Positions 1 through 8,283 of a DNA stretch of 11,517 nt are shown piece after piece (positions within the stretch are counted from its first letter, which is position 1; every line of letters starts with the position of its first letter). This DNA comes from Alphaproteobacteria bacterium. GTDB taxonomy: Bacteria > Pseudomonadota > Alphaproteobacteria > SHVP01. The notes under the pieces were generated by a model, which saw nothing but the letters and a program-made list of their open reading frames with translations, was not told the origin of the DNA and searched no databases. The stretch lies in contig SHVP01000077.1 in NCBI GenBank assembly GCA_009694165.1, forward strand, positions 1 to 11,517. The letters run 5' to 3'. A program made the position numbers and the translations under genes.

Positions 1-69
1 GGCCGCCTCAGCGAAACGATGTTCCGCTCCGTGTTCGACAAGATTGGCGCGAGACTGGCTCAGTCGTAG
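1..69 (+). CDS. Possible C-terminal end of an unidentified protein (partial)
   Basis: Frame 1 is open from the first base of the window and reads 22 residues to a TAG stop at 67-69. The visible peptide ends in FDKIGARLAQS, which looks like an amphipathic helix and fits an ordinary protein tail. No family can be recognised from so little. The stop lies inside the last codons of the convergent sulfite-oxidase-like gene, giving a 10-bp tail-to-tail overlap, which is common between compact bacterial genes. The short open frame could also be chance, so confidence is low. Confidence 0.35.
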   Translation, partial: GRLSETMFRSVFDKIGARLAQS

Positions 70-713
70 CGCTGTTCTTTCCACGGATCGCCATCGTTGT
101 GGTAGCCGCGAACCTCCCAAAACCCCGGCTTGTCGACCGCGACGAACTGGACGGCGCGCACCCATTTCGCGCTTTTCCAGAAATATCGCTTGGGGATGAC
201 GACCCGAACCGGACCGCCGTGTCGCGTCGTCAGCGGTTCCCCCTCCCAAGAATGGGCAAGCAGAGCATCGGGGGCGGCAAATACCTCGATTGGCACATTC
301 GTCGTGTAGCCGTCATAGGACTCGAAAATGACGAACTTGGCATCGGGCTTTGGCTGCACCAGAGTGAGCAGGTGCAACGCGCCGACGCCCTCCCAGTTGT
401 TGTCGTGGCGCGACCAGGCGGTGACACAGTGGATGTCGGAAATGAGATTCACCTGTGGCTGGGCCAGGAAGTCGCGCAAGGTCCATCGCAGCGGCTTTTG
501 AACCAGCCCTTCGACGGTCAACCGCCAGTCCTGTTGCGCGATGCTCGGTTGGACGCCGAGATCGAGGACCGGCCACTCCTTGACCTTGCGTTGACCGGGC
601 GGCAACCGCGCCGCTCCTGATTGACCGGTGAGCAGGCGTCCGTCGCGCGCCCATTGCTGCTTGGTCTGGATAAGCTTGTCCTTAGCACCGGCGGGAAGAT
701 CGTCTTTCGTCAT
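60..713 (-). CDS. Sulfite-oxidase-like molybdopterin-dependent oxidoreductase (YuiH/COG2041 type)
   Basis: A complete 217-residue protein of the small sulfite-oxidase-fold family, which carries a molybdopterin cofactor. The probable Mo-ligating cysteine is Cys96, in the context DIHCVTAW, followed by the family-typical HDNNWEGV. A central AHSWEGEPLTTRHGGPVRVV segment and the C-terminal GFWEVRGYHNDGDPW followed by EQRY also match this group. There is no twin-arginine or Sec signal and no membrane segment, so it is probably cytoplasmic, unlike periplasmic MsrP/YedY. The physiological substrate of these stand-alone proteins is not settled, and sulfite is not assured. The ATG start has a GGGG stretch about 5 bases upstream. 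It lies 26 bp after smpB on the same strand, so it is probably the last gene of a dapA-smpB transcript. Confidence 0.88.
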   Translation of the reverse strand: MTKDDLPAGAKDKLIQTKQQWARDGRLLTGQSGAARLPPGQRKVKEWPVLDLGVQPSIAQQDWRLTVEGLVQKPLRWTLRDFLAQPQVNLISDIHCVTAWSRHDNNWEGVGALHLLTLVQPKPDAKFVIFESYDGYTTNVPIEVFAAPDALLAHSWEGEPLTTRHGGPVRVVIPKRYFWKSAKWVRAVQFVAVDKPGFWEVRGYHNDGDPWKEQRYD

Positions 714-739
714 GACAGCCCCGTTTGACGTCCGCGCTG

Positions 740-1213
740 TTAGCCCCGTGCCCGCAACAGGCGGGCCTGATCTCGTTTCCAGTCGCGATCTTTGATCGAG
801 TCTCGCTTGTCGACCGTCTTCTTGCCGCGAACCAGCGCCAATTCGACCTTGGCGCGGCCGCGTTCATTGAAGTAGAGCGACAGCGGCACAATCGACATGC
901 CGCCGCGACGTACCTCACCGAGGAATTTCGCCAACTCGCGCTTGTGCACGAGGAGTTTGCGCGGACGAGTCGGCTCGTGATTGAACCGGTTGGCGGCGCG
1001 GTATTCGGGAATATGGGCATTGAGCAGGTAGAGGGCGCCTTCCTTCTCGCCGGCAAACGCCTCGCCGATCGAGCCCTGGCCGAGGCGCAGACTCTTGACT
1101 TCGCTGCCGGTCAGCATGATTCCGGCCTCGAGCGTCTCAACAATGAAATAGTTGTAGCGGGCCTTGCGATTGACGGCGATCTTGCGGGCGGCCGATGCCG
1201 TCGCGGCGGCCAT
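740..1213 (-). CDS. smpB: SsrA-binding protein SmpB (trans-translation)
   Basis: A 157-residue SmpB, the partner of tmRNA that delivers it to ribosomes stalled on mRNAs without a stop codon. The whole family signature is visible: the N-terminal RKARYNYFI segment, the [10 protein letters not shown] motif, an oligonucleotide-binding beta barrel with LNAHIPEY, the LLVHKREL segment, and the [20 protein letters not shown] region. These lead into the basic C-terminal tail ([14 protein letters not shown]) that enters the mRNA channel. Length is normal. The start is 3 bp after the dapA stop with no clear Shine-Dalgarno, which suggests translation coupled to dapA. The tmRNA gene itself (ssrA) is not in this window. 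Confidence 0.97.
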   Translation of the reverse strand: MAAATASAARKIAVNRKARYNYFIVETLEAGIMLTGSEVKSLRLGQGSIGEAFAGEKEGALYLLNAHIPEYRAANRFNHEPTRPRKLLVHKRELAKFLGEVRRGGMSIVPLSLYFNERGRAKVELALVRGKKTVDKRDSIKDRDWKRDQARLLRARG

Positions 1214-1216
1214 GCC

Positions 1217-2092
1217 TTAGTTGAGAAGCCCGGCCGAGCGCAATGCGGCCGCGACCTTGGCTTTCGTCTCTTCTTTCGGCCGCACCAGCGGCAGCCGGAC
1301 GTCGGCCGCCGCCCGTCCGAGTAAGCTCGCGGCGTATTTGACCGGAGCCGGGCTCGTCTCCATAAACAACGCGATATGAAGCGGCATCAAGCGGTCATGC
1401 AGCTTCAGTGCCTCACCCGGCTTTCCCGCCGCCCAGGCATTCTGCATGTCCGCCGCCAAGCGCGGCGCGACGTTGGCCGTCACCGAAATGCAGCCGTGCC
1501 CGCCATGAGCGAGAAAAGCAAGATCCGTGGAATCCTCGCCCGACAACTGGCAGAACGACTCGCCGAGCAGGAGTCGCGTCGCGGTAACCCGATCAAGGCG
1601 CGCGGTCGCATCCTTGATCCCGACGATGCGTGGCAGTTCGGCCAGCCGTCCTAGAGTCTCCTGCCCCATATCGACCGCGCTGCGACCAGGGATGTTGTAG
1701 ATCACGATGGGAATGTCGACGGCATCGTGGATGGCCTTGTAGTGCTGATAAAGGCCCTCCTGGGTCGGTCTATTGTAATAGGGCGTGACGACCAGCACGG
1801 CATCGGCTCCCGCTGCCTTGGCGTGGCGAGTGAGTTCGATCGCCTCGTCGGTTGAATTGGACCCGGTCCCGGCGATCACCGGCACCCGGCGCCGGGCCGC
1901 CTCGATACATAGCTCCACGACCCGCTTATGCTCGTCATGGTTGAGTGTCGGCGATTCGCCGGTCGTGCCGCAGGGCACGAGACCGTGGCTTCCCTCGGCA
2001 ATTTGCCATTCGACAAAGGACTGGAAGCCCTTTTCGTCGACCGCGCCGCCCTTGAACGGCGTGATCAGGGCCGCAATCGACCCCTTGAACAT
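1217..2092 (-). CDS. dapA: 4-hydroxy-tetrahydrodipicolinate synthase
   Basis: A 291-residue DapA, which condenses pyruvate with aspartate semialdehyde in the diaminopimelate/lysine pathway. By numbering from the chosen start, the Schiff-base lysine is Lys160 in VGIKDAT. Thr44 (in GTTGES), Tyr106 and Tyr132 form the proton-relay triad, and Arg137 in NIPGRS binds the substrate carboxylate. The open frame continues upstream to 2347, but that extension has no family similarity and would run into the divergent slt gene. The ATG giving [13 protein letters not shown] matches the usual DapA N-terminus. It is the first gene of a transcript with smpB (3-bp gap). Product feeds peptidoglycan synthesis, a loose link to the divergent transglycosylase. 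Some DapA-family members are other aldolases, but every DapA residue is present here. Confidence 0.95.
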   Translation of the reverse strand: MFKGSIAALITPFKGGAVDEKGFQSFVEWQIAEGSHGLVPCGTTGESPTLNHDEHKRVVELCIEAARRRVPVIAGTGSNSTDEAIELTRHAKAAGADAVLVVTPYYNRPTQEGLYQHYKAIHDAVDIPIVIYNIPGRSAVDMGQETLGRLAELPRIVGIKDATARLDRVTATRLLLGESFCQLSGEDSTDLAFLAHGGHGCISVTANVAPRLAADMQNAWAAGKPGEALKLHDRLMPLHIALFMETSPAPVKYAASLLGRAAADVRLPLVRPKEETKAKVAAALRSAGLLN

Positions 2093-2129
2093 CGCATACC
2101 CCGTCTTCACAATGGGTTGGTTGAGAGGA

Positions 2130-2158
2130 CCATAGCGCCCCCTGCGGGTTGCAGGCAA
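2130..2158 (-). promoter_or_regulatory. Candidate sigma-70-type promoter for dapA-smpB
   Basis: On the minus strand a TTGCCT box (2153-2158) and a CTATGG box (2130-2135) are separated by 17 bp, about 38 bp upstream of the dapA ATG. The spacing is ideal for a housekeeping promoter and the boxes are fair matches to alphaproteobacterial consensus. It is the only such pair noticed in the 97-bp divergent region. It rests on reading by eye, so confidence is low. Confidence 0.28.
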
Positions 2159-2160
2159 CC
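2147..2160. repeat. 14-bp inverted repeat in the dapA/slt divergent region
   Basis: GGTTGC-AG-GCAACC is a perfect 6-bp inverted repeat with a 2-bp centre. It overlaps the candidate -35 box of dapA and lies about 30 bp before the slt start. An overlapping alternative hairpin, CCTGC-GGGTT-GCAGG (2141-2155), shares bases with it. It could be an operator serving both divergent genes. A 6-bp arm is short enough to occur by chance in GC-rich DNA. Confidence 0.3.
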
Positions 2161-2189
2161 GGCGTGGCGCTTGGTACCAGGGCGTAGCA

Positions 2190-4211
2190 TTGGGTGTGGC
2201 CGTGCTGAAGCCGCTTGAGGGGCTTGCCGACCGCTGGCGCGGGTCTTGGACCGTCGCCGTGCTGCTAGGCGTGGGGGCGCTGGCTCCGGCCTGGGGCCAG
2301 GCGGCTGAGTCGGTGATGCCCACGGTCAGCCTCCAGGATCGCGCCAAGTTCGCCGACGCCTACACTGCTTTCCGCGGCGGCGACATTGCACGCGCGCGCC
2401 GCATGCTTGACGGGCGCGACACGGCGCTTTCCGCCAAGGTGCTCGACTGGTTGTACTTTTCCAGTCCGAGCGCCGCGGCGCCGTTCGGTGAGTTGTCGTC
2501 CTTCATCACCACCAATCAGGACTGGCCACGGCTCAACGCGATTCGTCGGAACGCCGAGTTAGCCCTCGACAATCTCGGCGAGGAGTCCGATGCGCTGGTC
2601 ATCGATTGGCTGACCCGCTACTCGCCGCTTAGCGCCGTCGGCAAGGCGCGCCTCGGCGAGGCAAAACTTCGCGGCGGCGACCGTGAAGAAGGCGTGCGCT
2701 TGCTGCGCGAGGCATGGATCAACGGTGATCTCAACGAAAAGCGCGAACGCGATCTGTGGAAGCGACACCGCCGTTTGCTGTCGAAGGAGGACCACGAATT
2801 GCGGCTGACGCGCCTGCTGTGGGATCGCGACCGCCCATCGGCGCAGCGCATGTTGGGGTACGTGGACGAGCCGACCAAGGCGTTTGGCAAGGCCTGGCTG
2901 GCGCTGATGGGTGCCGGCGGCAATCCCGATGCGCTGCTGGCCCGTGTGCCGGCGGAGCTGAGGGATCACCCCGGTTTGTCAATCGAGCGGGCACGCTGGC
3001 GGCGCCAGAAGGGTGACGACGAGCGAGCCCGCGCCCTTTTGCTGTCGCCGCCCAATGACGAAGTCCGCCCGATCGCCTGGTGGGGCGAACGACGTATCCA
3101 GGCGCGCCGCGCGGTAGCGGCCGGACATATCAGCGATGGCTACAACATCGCCCGCATGAACGACCTCTCGGAGGGTCCGGAATACGCCGAGGCCGAGTGG
3201 CTGGCCGGTTGGATTGCGCTGCGCTTCCTCAGCGACCCCACCTTGGCCGGGCTCCATTTCGCGCGCATGCACCAGGCCGTCGTTTATCCCGTGAGCCTCG
3301 CGCGCGCGGGGTACTGGGCAGGGCGCGCCATGGATGCGCTCGGCGACCAGCGTTCTGCGCGGGTCTGGTACGAGGATGCGGCCAAGCATTCGCTGACCTA
3401 CTACGGGCAGCTCGCGATCCAGAAGCTCGACAGGAGCGGGAGCTATGCGTTGCCCCCTGATCCGGAGCCCGACGACGACGACCGCATGCTCTTTCGCGGG
3501 CACGAGTTGGCGCGCGCCGCGCTGTTGCTGGCCGAAGCGGGGTCAAACAAGGCGATCGACCCGTTCATCAATCGTCTGGCCGTCAATTCACCGACCCCCG
3601 GCGTTGCCGCACTAGCGCTGGCGCTCGCCGAAAGGGTTGGCCGCCGGGACCTCGCCGTCGCCGCGGCCAAGAAAGCCGCCCAGAAAGGGACCTACGTTCC
3701 GAGCCGCGCTTATCCGGTCATCGACATGCCGCGCGAATACGTCTCGGAGGTGGCCCTGTTGCTCTCGGTGGCCCGGCAGGAGAGTCAATTCAACCCCGAC
3801 GCCGTAAGCCCGGCCGGAGCCCGCGGCCTGATGCAGCTCATGCCGGCGACCGCGCATAAGACGGCGAAGTCCATCAACCTGCCCTACAGCGCCGATCGGT
3901 TGACCAGCGATCCGCGATACAACTCGGTGCTGGGCTCGGCCCACATGGCCGAGCTCCTCAAGGCCTACAACGGCTCCTACGTTCTCGCGGTCGCGGCCTA
4001 TAACGCGGGCGAGGGGCGCGTCCGAAAGTGGATCAAGGAAAATGGCGATCCCCGCTGGGACGAGGTCGACGAGGTCGACTGGGTCGAACAAATTCCCTTC
4101 GAGGAGACGCGAAACTATGTTCAGCGCGTGATGGAAGGCGTGCAGATCTATCGTGAGCGATTGACGGGCCGGCCCTCACCCCTGCGCTTGTCGCAGGACC
4201 TCAAGCGCTGA
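2190..4211 (+). CDS. Soluble lytic murein transglycosylase (Slt70-like), exported
   Basis: A 673-residue periplasmic enzyme that cleaves the MurNAc-GlcNAc bond of peptidoglycan, leaving 1,6-anhydromuramyl ends. The N-terminus has a signal peptide: basic residues, a hydrophobic core around residues 20-33 and a likely cleavage site near residues 36-39. The next ~470 residues are alpha-helical repeats rich in Ala and Leu, matching the superhelical U/L domains of Slt70. The C-terminal catalytic domain (about 515-660) shows the catalytic Glu531 in VARQESQFN, then [25 protein letters not shown] from residue 603, and [13 protein letters not shown]. Length is normal. The TTG at 2190 is preferred because AGGG lies 7 bases upstream; in-frame GTG codons at 2196 and 2202 are alternatives that keep the signal peptide. 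It is divergent from dapA. Confidence 0.92.
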   Translation: MGVAVLKPLEGLADRWRGSWTVAVLLGVGALAPAWGQAAESVMPTVSLQDRAKFADAYTAFRGGDIARARRMLDGRDTALSAKVLDWLYFSSPSAAAPFGELSSFITTNQDWPRLNAIRRNAELALDNLGEESDALVIDWLTRYSPLSAVGKARLGEAKLRGGDREEGVRLLREAWINGDLNEKRERDLWKRHRRLLSKEDHELRLTRLLWDRDRPSAQRMLGYVDEPTKAFGKAWLALMGAGGNPDALLARVPAELRDHPGLSIERARWRRQKGDDERARALLLSPPNDEVRPIAWWGERRIQARRAVAAGHISDGYNIARMNDLSEGPEYAEAEWLAGWIALRFLSDPTLAGLHFARMHQAVVYPVSLARAGYWAGRAMDALGDQRSARVWYEDAAKHSLTYYGQLAIQKLDRSGSYALPPDPEPDDDDRMLFRGHELARAALLLAEAGSNKAIDPFINRLAVNSPTPGVAALALALAERVGRRDLAVAAAKKAAQKGTYVPSRAYPVIDMPREYVSEVALLLSVARQESQFNPDAVSPAGARGLMQLMPATAHKTAKSINLPYSADRLTSDPRYNSVLGSAHMAELLKAYNGSYVLAVAAYNAGEGRVRKWIKENGDPRWDEVDEVDWVEQIPFEETRNYVQRVMEGVQIYRERLTGRPSPLRLSQDLKR

Positions 4212-4275
4212 GTCCGGTTTTGGCGGGCGGAGCGAGCCGGGCCAATCGACCGCCGCCCAACTCTTGCACCGGCCG

Positions 4276-5133
4276 ATGATGTTGGTTCGCGATCGCCGCT
4301 ACACCGCACAGGACGGCCTGTCGCTCTTTTATCGAGACTTTGGCGACGCCGCAGCGCCGGCAACTCCGGTTGTCTGCCTTCCGGGCCTGACGCGCAACGG
4401 CAAGGACTTCGTCAGGTTGGCGGAACGACTGGCCGCAGAGCGGCGCGTCCTCTGCCCGGACCTGCGCGGACGCGGCCAATCGGCCCACGACCCCGACCCT
4501 GCCCGTTATCGCCCGGACATCTATGTCGGAGACGTCCTGCATTTGTTGGCGGCGACGGGAACGCATCGCGCCGTCGTGGTCGGTACGTCGCTGGGCGGCA
4601 TCATCGCCATGGGAATCGCGATCGCCCGACCCACGGTCTTGGCCGGCGTGCTTCTTAACGACATTGGCCCGGAGATTGATCCCGCCGGGATGAAGCGCAT
4701 CGGTACCTATGTTGGCGCCACGCCATCGTTCACCAACTGGGCCGAGGCGGTGGCCCACTATCGCGCGCGCTATAGCTCGGCCTATCCGGCTCTTTCGGCC
4801 AGCGGATGGGAAGCGTTGGCGCGCAATGCGACGACCGAAAGACAGGGCCGGATCGTGTTCGATTACGACCCGAACATCGCGCAGCCCATGGCGTCGGCCG
4901 GAGCACCGGCCAACCTGTGGCCAGCATTTGCCGCTCTGCAAACCGTGCCGACGACGGTTCTGCGCGGTGCCCTATCCGACATCCTGAGTAGCTCGACCGT
5001 CGAACGCATGCGGGCCTTGAAACCGGACCTCGATGCCGTCGAAGTGCCGAAGCTCGGACATGTGCCGCTGCTGGACGAGGTCGAGTCGCTAGGAGCGATT
5101 GACCGCCTGTTGGCGCGAGTCGATCATGGCTGA
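4276..5133 (+). CDS. Alpha/beta hydrolase, paralogue 1
   Basis: A 285-residue single-domain alpha/beta hydrolase. The core order is canonical: an oxyanion-hole segment LPGLTRNGKDF (from about residue 35), DLRGRGQS after strand 4, the nucleophile elbow VGTSLGG with Ser105, LLNDIGPE after strand 6, Asp235 in RGALSDIL as the likely catalytic acid, and His262 in LGHVPLLDE. The triad Ser105-Asp235-His262 is therefore complete. There is no signal peptide, so it is cytoplasmic. The substrate is unknown; relatives act on esters, lactones, C-C bonds or epoxides. Two adjacent ATG codons (4276, 4279) are the best starts; a TTG at 4264 would add four residues. Its last 8 bases overlap the start of paralogue 2. 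Confidence 0.9.
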   Translation: MMLVRDRRYTAQDGLSLFYRDFGDAAAPATPVVCLPGLTRNGKDFVRLAERLAAERRVLCPDLRGRGQSAHDPDPARYRPDIYVGDVLHLLAATGTHRAVVVGTSLGGIIAMGIAIARPTVLAGVLLNDIGPEIDPAGMKRIGTYVGATPSFTNWAEAVAHYRARYSSAYPALSASGWEALARNATTERQGRIVFDYDPNIAQPMASAGAPANLWPAFAALQTVPTTVLRGALSDILSSSTVERMRALKPDLDAVEVPKLGHVPLLDEVESLGAIDRLLARVDHG

Positions 5134-5980
5134 GTATCGCGAGTTCTGGCATCGCACGCGCGACGGTATTGATCTTTACTACCGCGAATACGGCGGCAAG
5201 CCGAGAAAGAAGGTCCCGGTCCTTTGTCTGACCGGGCTGACCCGCAACTCAAAGGACTTTCATCGTCTAGCCGTTCGCCTGGCCGCCGACCGCCGTGTTC
5301 TTTGTCTCGACTACCGTGGCTGCGGCCGCTCGGGTTATGACCTCGACTATATGCACTACCTGGTCGACGTCGACACGCAGGACGTGATCGGTTTTCTCGA
5401 CAAGCTGAAGATCCGCCGCACCGCAATGATAGGAACGTCGAGAGGCGGCCTGGTGATCATGACCCTGGCCTTAACACGAACCGACCTGATCGCTGCAGCG
5501 GTTCTCAACGACGTCGGCCCGGAGGTGAAGGAGGGAGGCCGCGGCAAGGTCGGCCGCTACTTCGGACTCGACTACTCCTATCCCAACTGGAAGGCCGCCA
5601 CCGCGGCCTACGCCGACTACTCACGGAAGGTCGCCCCCGATCTGACAGATGAGGAGTGGCAGGAACGCGCCGGCATGACCTTCGTCGAAACCGGCGACGG
5701 CCGGGTGCATTTCGACTTCGATCCGGCGATGGCAAAGGCCTATCGCGAACGCAAGAATGCACCCCATAGCTGGGATAAATTCTCGGCGTTGCGCGACAAG
5801 CCGGTCCTCAGCATCCGCGGCGGAACCTCGGGCATTCTCGCCCCTGACACCGTCGAAAAAATGCGGGCGACCAAGCCCGATCTGATGACGGTCACCGTGC
5901 CCAACCGCGGCCACACGCCGTTCCTCGACGAGCCGACGGCAGTGGTGGCGATCGAAGCGTTCCTGGCCGGATTGCCGTGA
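5126..5980 (+). CDS. Alpha/beta hydrolase, paralogue 2 (canonical acid residue missing)
   Basis: A 284-residue hydrolase clearly homologous along its whole length to the preceding gene. Shared blocks include GLTRN-KDF, RLAADRRVLC, GTSRGG (Ser105), LNDVGPE, YPNWKAA and HFDFDPAM. His263 is in RGHTPFLDE. At the position of paralogue 1's Asp235 this protein has Gly236 (RGGTSGILAPDT), so the usual acid after strand 7 is absent. A nearby Asp in APDT or the Asp of LNDVGPE after strand 6 might substitute. The ATG at 5126 overlaps the upstream stop by 8 bp (ATGGCTGA); the frame is open further upstream, but that part lies inside paralogue 1. It ends in a GTGA overlap with the dehydratase. The pair looks like a tandem duplication followed by divergence. 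Confidence 0.9.
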   Translation: MAEYREFWHRTRDGIDLYYREYGGKPRKKVPVLCLTGLTRNSKDFHRLAVRLAADRRVLCLDYRGCGRSGYDLDYMHYLVDVDTQDVIGFLDKLKIRRTAMIGTSRGGLVIMTLALTRTDLIAAAVLNDVGPEVKEGGRGKVGRYFGLDYSYPNWKAATAAYADYSRKVAPDLTDEEWQERAGMTFVETGDGRVHFDFDPAMAKAYRERKNAPHSWDKFSALRDKPVLSIRGGTSGILAPDTVEKMRATKPDLMTVTVPNRGHTPFLDEPTAVVAIEAFLAGLP

Positions 5981-6984
5981 TCGATCTGCCCGATTACTCC
6001 GACATCGAGGCGGCGGCCGTCCTCTTACGCCCGGTGAGCGTCCTCACGCCGCTGCTCGAAGCGCCCTTGCTCAACGAGTTGGTGGGCGGCCGTGTTCTCG
6101 TCAAGGCCGAAGTCCTCCAGCGAACGGGGTCCTTCAAGTTCCGCGGCGCGTTCAACCGGGTGAGCCGAATGACCGCCGACGAACGCGCGCGCGGAGTCAT
6201 CTGTTTCTCCTCGGGAAACCATGCGCAAGGCGTGGCTGCGGCCGCGGCAATGTGCGGGACCAGCGCCCTGATCGTAATGCCAACGACGGCGCCACGCATC
6301 AAAGTGGAGCGCTGCCGGGCACTCGGCGCCGAGATTATTCTCCATGACGGCGACCGCCAGAGTATGGAGCAGCGAACAGAGCACCTGGCGGGATCGCGCG
6401 GTTTGACGCTGGTCCGCCCCTTTGATGACCGATACGTCATCGCCGGCCAGGGCACGATAGGGCTGGAAATTTCCGCGCAAGCCGAGGCGTTGCAGGCCAC
6501 TCCCGCCGCAGTGTTGGTTCCCTGCAGTGGTGGCGGGCTTACGGCGGGGATCGGTTTGGCACTCGAACGACGTCTGCCCGGCACGGCCCTCTATACGGTT
6601 GAACCCGCCAGCTTCGACGACACCGCGCGCTCGCTGGCGGCCGGAGAGCGCGTCGCCAACGTGGCTGGCGGACGAACGATCTGCGATGCGCTGTTGGTGC
6701 CGCAACCGGGCGAGATCACCTTTGCGATCAACCGTCGCCTGGTCCGCGCTGGACTGTCCGTCACCGACGACGATGCGATGACGGCCATGTTGGTCGCCTT
6801 CGAACATCTAAAAATCGTTCTCGAACCGAGCGGCGCGGCCGGACTGGCCGCGCTTCTCGCCCGTCGTTTCGACGGTCGTAACAAGACGACGATCATCATC
6901 GCATCCGGTGGCAACGTCGATGCGGCCCGGTTCCAGGAGGCGCTGGCCCATCCCGCCATGCCCCGAGCAGCAACCGCGGACTAG
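5977..6984 (+). CDS. PLP-dependent serine/threonine dehydratase (serine racemase-like)
   Basis: A 335-residue fold-type II PLP enzyme that deaminates hydroxy-amino acids to 2-oxoacids and ammonia. Lys54 in GSFKFRGA is the PLP lysine. SSGNHAQG (about 78-85) is the substrate carboxylate loop, SGGGL from residue 184 binds the PLP phosphate, and SGGN at 310-313 lies near the pyridine nitrogen. Glu209 and Asp215 in VEPASFDD match the metal-binding residues of serine racemase. There is no C-terminal ACT regulatory domain, so it is the catabolic/short type rather than biosynthetic IlvA. Serine, threonine, hydroxyaspartate or a related compound could be the substrate; EutB-type hydroxyectoine dehydratases are similar but no other eut gene is visible here. 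The GTG start shares GTGA with the upstream stop. Confidence 0.9.
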   Translation: MIDLPDYSDIEAAAVLLRPVSVLTPLLEAPLLNELVGGRVLVKAEVLQRTGSFKFRGAFNRVSRMTADERARGVICFSSGNHAQGVAAAAAMCGTSALIVMPTTAPRIKVERCRALGAEIILHDGDRQSMEQRTEHLAGSRGLTLVRPFDDRYVIAGQGTIGLEISAQAEALQATPAAVLVPCSGGGLTAGIGLALERRLPGTALYTVEPASFDDTARSLAAGERVANVAGGRTICDALLVPQPGEITFAINRRLVRAGLSVTDDDAMTAMLVAFEHLKIVLEPSGAAGLAALLARRFDGRNKTTIIIASGGNVDAARFQEALAHPAMPRAATAD

Positions 6985-7018
6985 CTGCGGGTCCGATTTC
7001 TGCCAACGTTCACTTGTT

Positions 7019-7024
7019 GAGGAG
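7019..7024 (+). promoter_or_regulatory. Strong Shine-Dalgarno for the 7031 gene
   Basis: GAGGAG lies 6 bases before the ATG at 7031. It is the best ribosome binding site in the middle cluster, whose other starts are mostly coupled or weak. It fixes the start at 7031 rather than at the upstream in-frame start at 6908, which lies inside the dehydratase gene. The 46-bp gap around it shows no clear promoter or terminator. Confidence 0.7.
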
Positions 7025-7030
7025 CCATCA

Positions 7031-7741
7031 ATGACCCACCGTACTCTGATCGGCCGTATCCAGTATCTCAGCGAAAAACCCGATCGCATGGGCAAGGAGC
7101 GCGGCCGCGAGGTTTTCACCCTCACTCATCATGATGATGGCTCGCGCACGCTGACGGCGCATGCTGAAATCGACGATGCTCCCAGCGTGTTGCGCGATGT
7201 TTCGATGACGGTCGACAAGAACTGGTACCCGATGGATAGCTCGGTTCGCCTGACGGTCGGCGGCGCCTTCACGGGCAGCGGATGGTTCCGCTTCGCCCCC
7301 GATTTGGCGGAGTGCGAAACCTTCACTCGCGCCGAAGGTCGCCTCACCCAGCACACTGCGCTTGCGGCTCCCCTGCGCGCGTTCGGTAACCATGCGATCG
7401 CCTCAGATGGCTGGCTGATGAATTGCTACGACCTTACGCGCGGTGCCGGAGCTCAGACGATTCGGGCCATTATCTCGTCGCCCGATCATCGCGGCGCCAC
7501 CGGGCCGATGATTTTTCAGCTTTCAATCGGCCTTGAATTCGTCGGTCGTGAAACCGTAGCGGTCAAGGCCGGAACGTTCGACGCCCTGCACTTTCGTGTG
7601 GTCGGTACGGCCGGGCAACTGCCGCAGGAACACCCACCGTACGACGTATGGGTGACCGCCAATGGCGACTACACTCTTTTGAAAGGAAGGGTCGGCGGCT
7701 ACATGATGACCTATTACGAACTTGTTTCGCTCGAGCGCTGA
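7031..7741 (+). CDS. Conserved-type protein of unknown function, beta-rich (DUF3108-like C-terminus)
   Basis: A 236-residue soluble protein with no signal peptide or membrane segment. I do not recognise its family with certainty. The sequence alternates short polar and hydrophobic stretches typical of a beta barrel or lipocalin-like sheet. The second half (GLEFVGRETVAVKAGTFDA, HFRV, PPYDVWVTANGDYTLL, then a YYELVSLER end) resembles the DUF3108/TapB type of beta protein, in which an AGTF turn and a VWV-G-L strand recur. No catalytic motif is visible. It starts behind a strong GAGGAG and ends 2 bp before the EthD-like gene, so the two are probably co-expressed. A binding or carrier role is possible, but that is a guess. 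Confidence 0.8.
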   Translation: MTHRTLIGRIQYLSEKPDRMGKERGREVFTLTHHDDGSRTLTAHAEIDDAPSVLRDVSMTVDKNWYPMDSSVRLTVGGAFTGSGWFRFAPDLAECETFTRAEGRLTQHTALAAPLRAFGNHAIASDGWLMNCYDLTRGAGAQTIRAIISSPDHRGATGPMIFQLSIGLEFVGRETVAVKAGTFDALHFRVVGTAGQLPQEHPPYDVWVTANGDYTLLKGRVGGYMMTYYELVSLER

Positions 7742-7743
7742 GG

Positions 7744-8283
7744 ATGGCAGAAGACAAGGGAATGCTCGTCTCGTTTACCGAGGTCGCAGCCGAATTCGAT
7801 AGCGAGCACAACGAGTGGTTCAACCGCGAGCATCTCGACGAACGAGCCCTCGCGACACCGGGGTTCTTCCGGGCCCGACGTTACGAGGCAGTCAGCGCGT
7901 CTATTCGCTATTGCGCCACCTATGAGACCGAGAGTTGGCGCACATTGGGGTCGCCGGAGTACCTGAAGAGGGTCGGCCATCAGAGCGACTGGAGCAACAG
8001 GGTTATCAAGCGCCTCGACAAGTTTCACCGACTGACGACGAGGCTGACGATCGATCTCATGCACGGTATCGGCGGTGCGGTAGCGACCGTACGCCTGCCC
8101 CCCGAAACGGGCGCGCAGATCAAGCTGCGCGATTGGCTGCGCTCCACCTTGGCCGACCTGGTCAAACAACCGGGACTGATCGGTGCCTGTCTCGGCGAGA
8201 ACATGCTCGATGCGGCCAACGCGACGGGGGATCAGGCCCGCGCCCTGGGAGGGCGGCTGGCCAAGGCCGATCGCCTCGAATAG
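7744..8283 (+). CDS. EthD-like dimeric alpha/beta-barrel protein, cut short by an in-frame amber codon
   Basis: The translated part is 179 residues. The start region is typical of EthD-like ferredoxin-fold proteins: LVSFTEVAAEFDSEHNEWF, REHLDERALATPGFFRARRYE, with the acidic/His pattern near the first helix. After about residue 105 a second repeat begins (GAVATVRLPP, then a helix and GLIGACLGENMLDA). The TAG at 8281-8283 stops it after ADRLE, before the last strand-helix-strand of the second domain. The frame then continues in family-like sequence to 8427, so this is probably a truncated product or a sequence error. The ATG at 7744 is 2 bp after the upstream stop; ATG 7762 is an alternative. 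Related proteins are small enzymes or accessory proteins in catabolic operons. The function here is unknown. Confidence 0.7.
   Translation: MAEDKGMLVSFTEVAAEFDSEHNEWFNREHLDERALATPGFFRARRYEAVSASIRYCATYETESWRTLGSPEYLKRVGHQSDWSNRVIKRLDKFHRLTTRLTIDLMHGIGGAVATVRLPPETGAQIKLRDWLRSTLADLVKQPGLIGACLGENMLDAANATGDQARALGGRLAKADRLE

Noticed and set aside
2093..2347. N-terminal extension of the dapA frame up to 2347
   Set aside because: The extra 85 codons have no DapA similarity, run antisense into the slt signal-peptide region, and the ATG at 2092 gives a normal-length DapA.
4060..4080. Short tandem repeat of GAGGTCGAC in slt
   Set aside because: Two 9-bp copies inside coding sequence encoding DEVDEVD just before the conserved IPFEETRNY block; ordinary local duplication, frame preserved.
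4225..4258. Possible terminator after slt (GGGCGG ... CCGCCC)
   Set aside because: A 6-bp stem with a 22-base loop and no T-tract; not convincing as an intrinsic terminator.
5099..5125. Upstream non-ATG start for hydrolase paralogue 2
   Set aside because: It would lie inside paralogue 1; the ATG at 5126 aligns with the paralogue's N-terminus.
6908..7030. Earlier start for the 7031 gene
   Set aside because: The upstream part lies within the dehydratase coding sequence; GAGGAG fixes the ATG at 7031.
8281..8283. Amber codon read as an amino acid by genome-wide reassignment
   Set aside because: TAG also ends the dehydratase gene (6982-6984) and the Ddl-like gene (10146-10148) at family-appropriate positions, so a general reassignment is unlikely.
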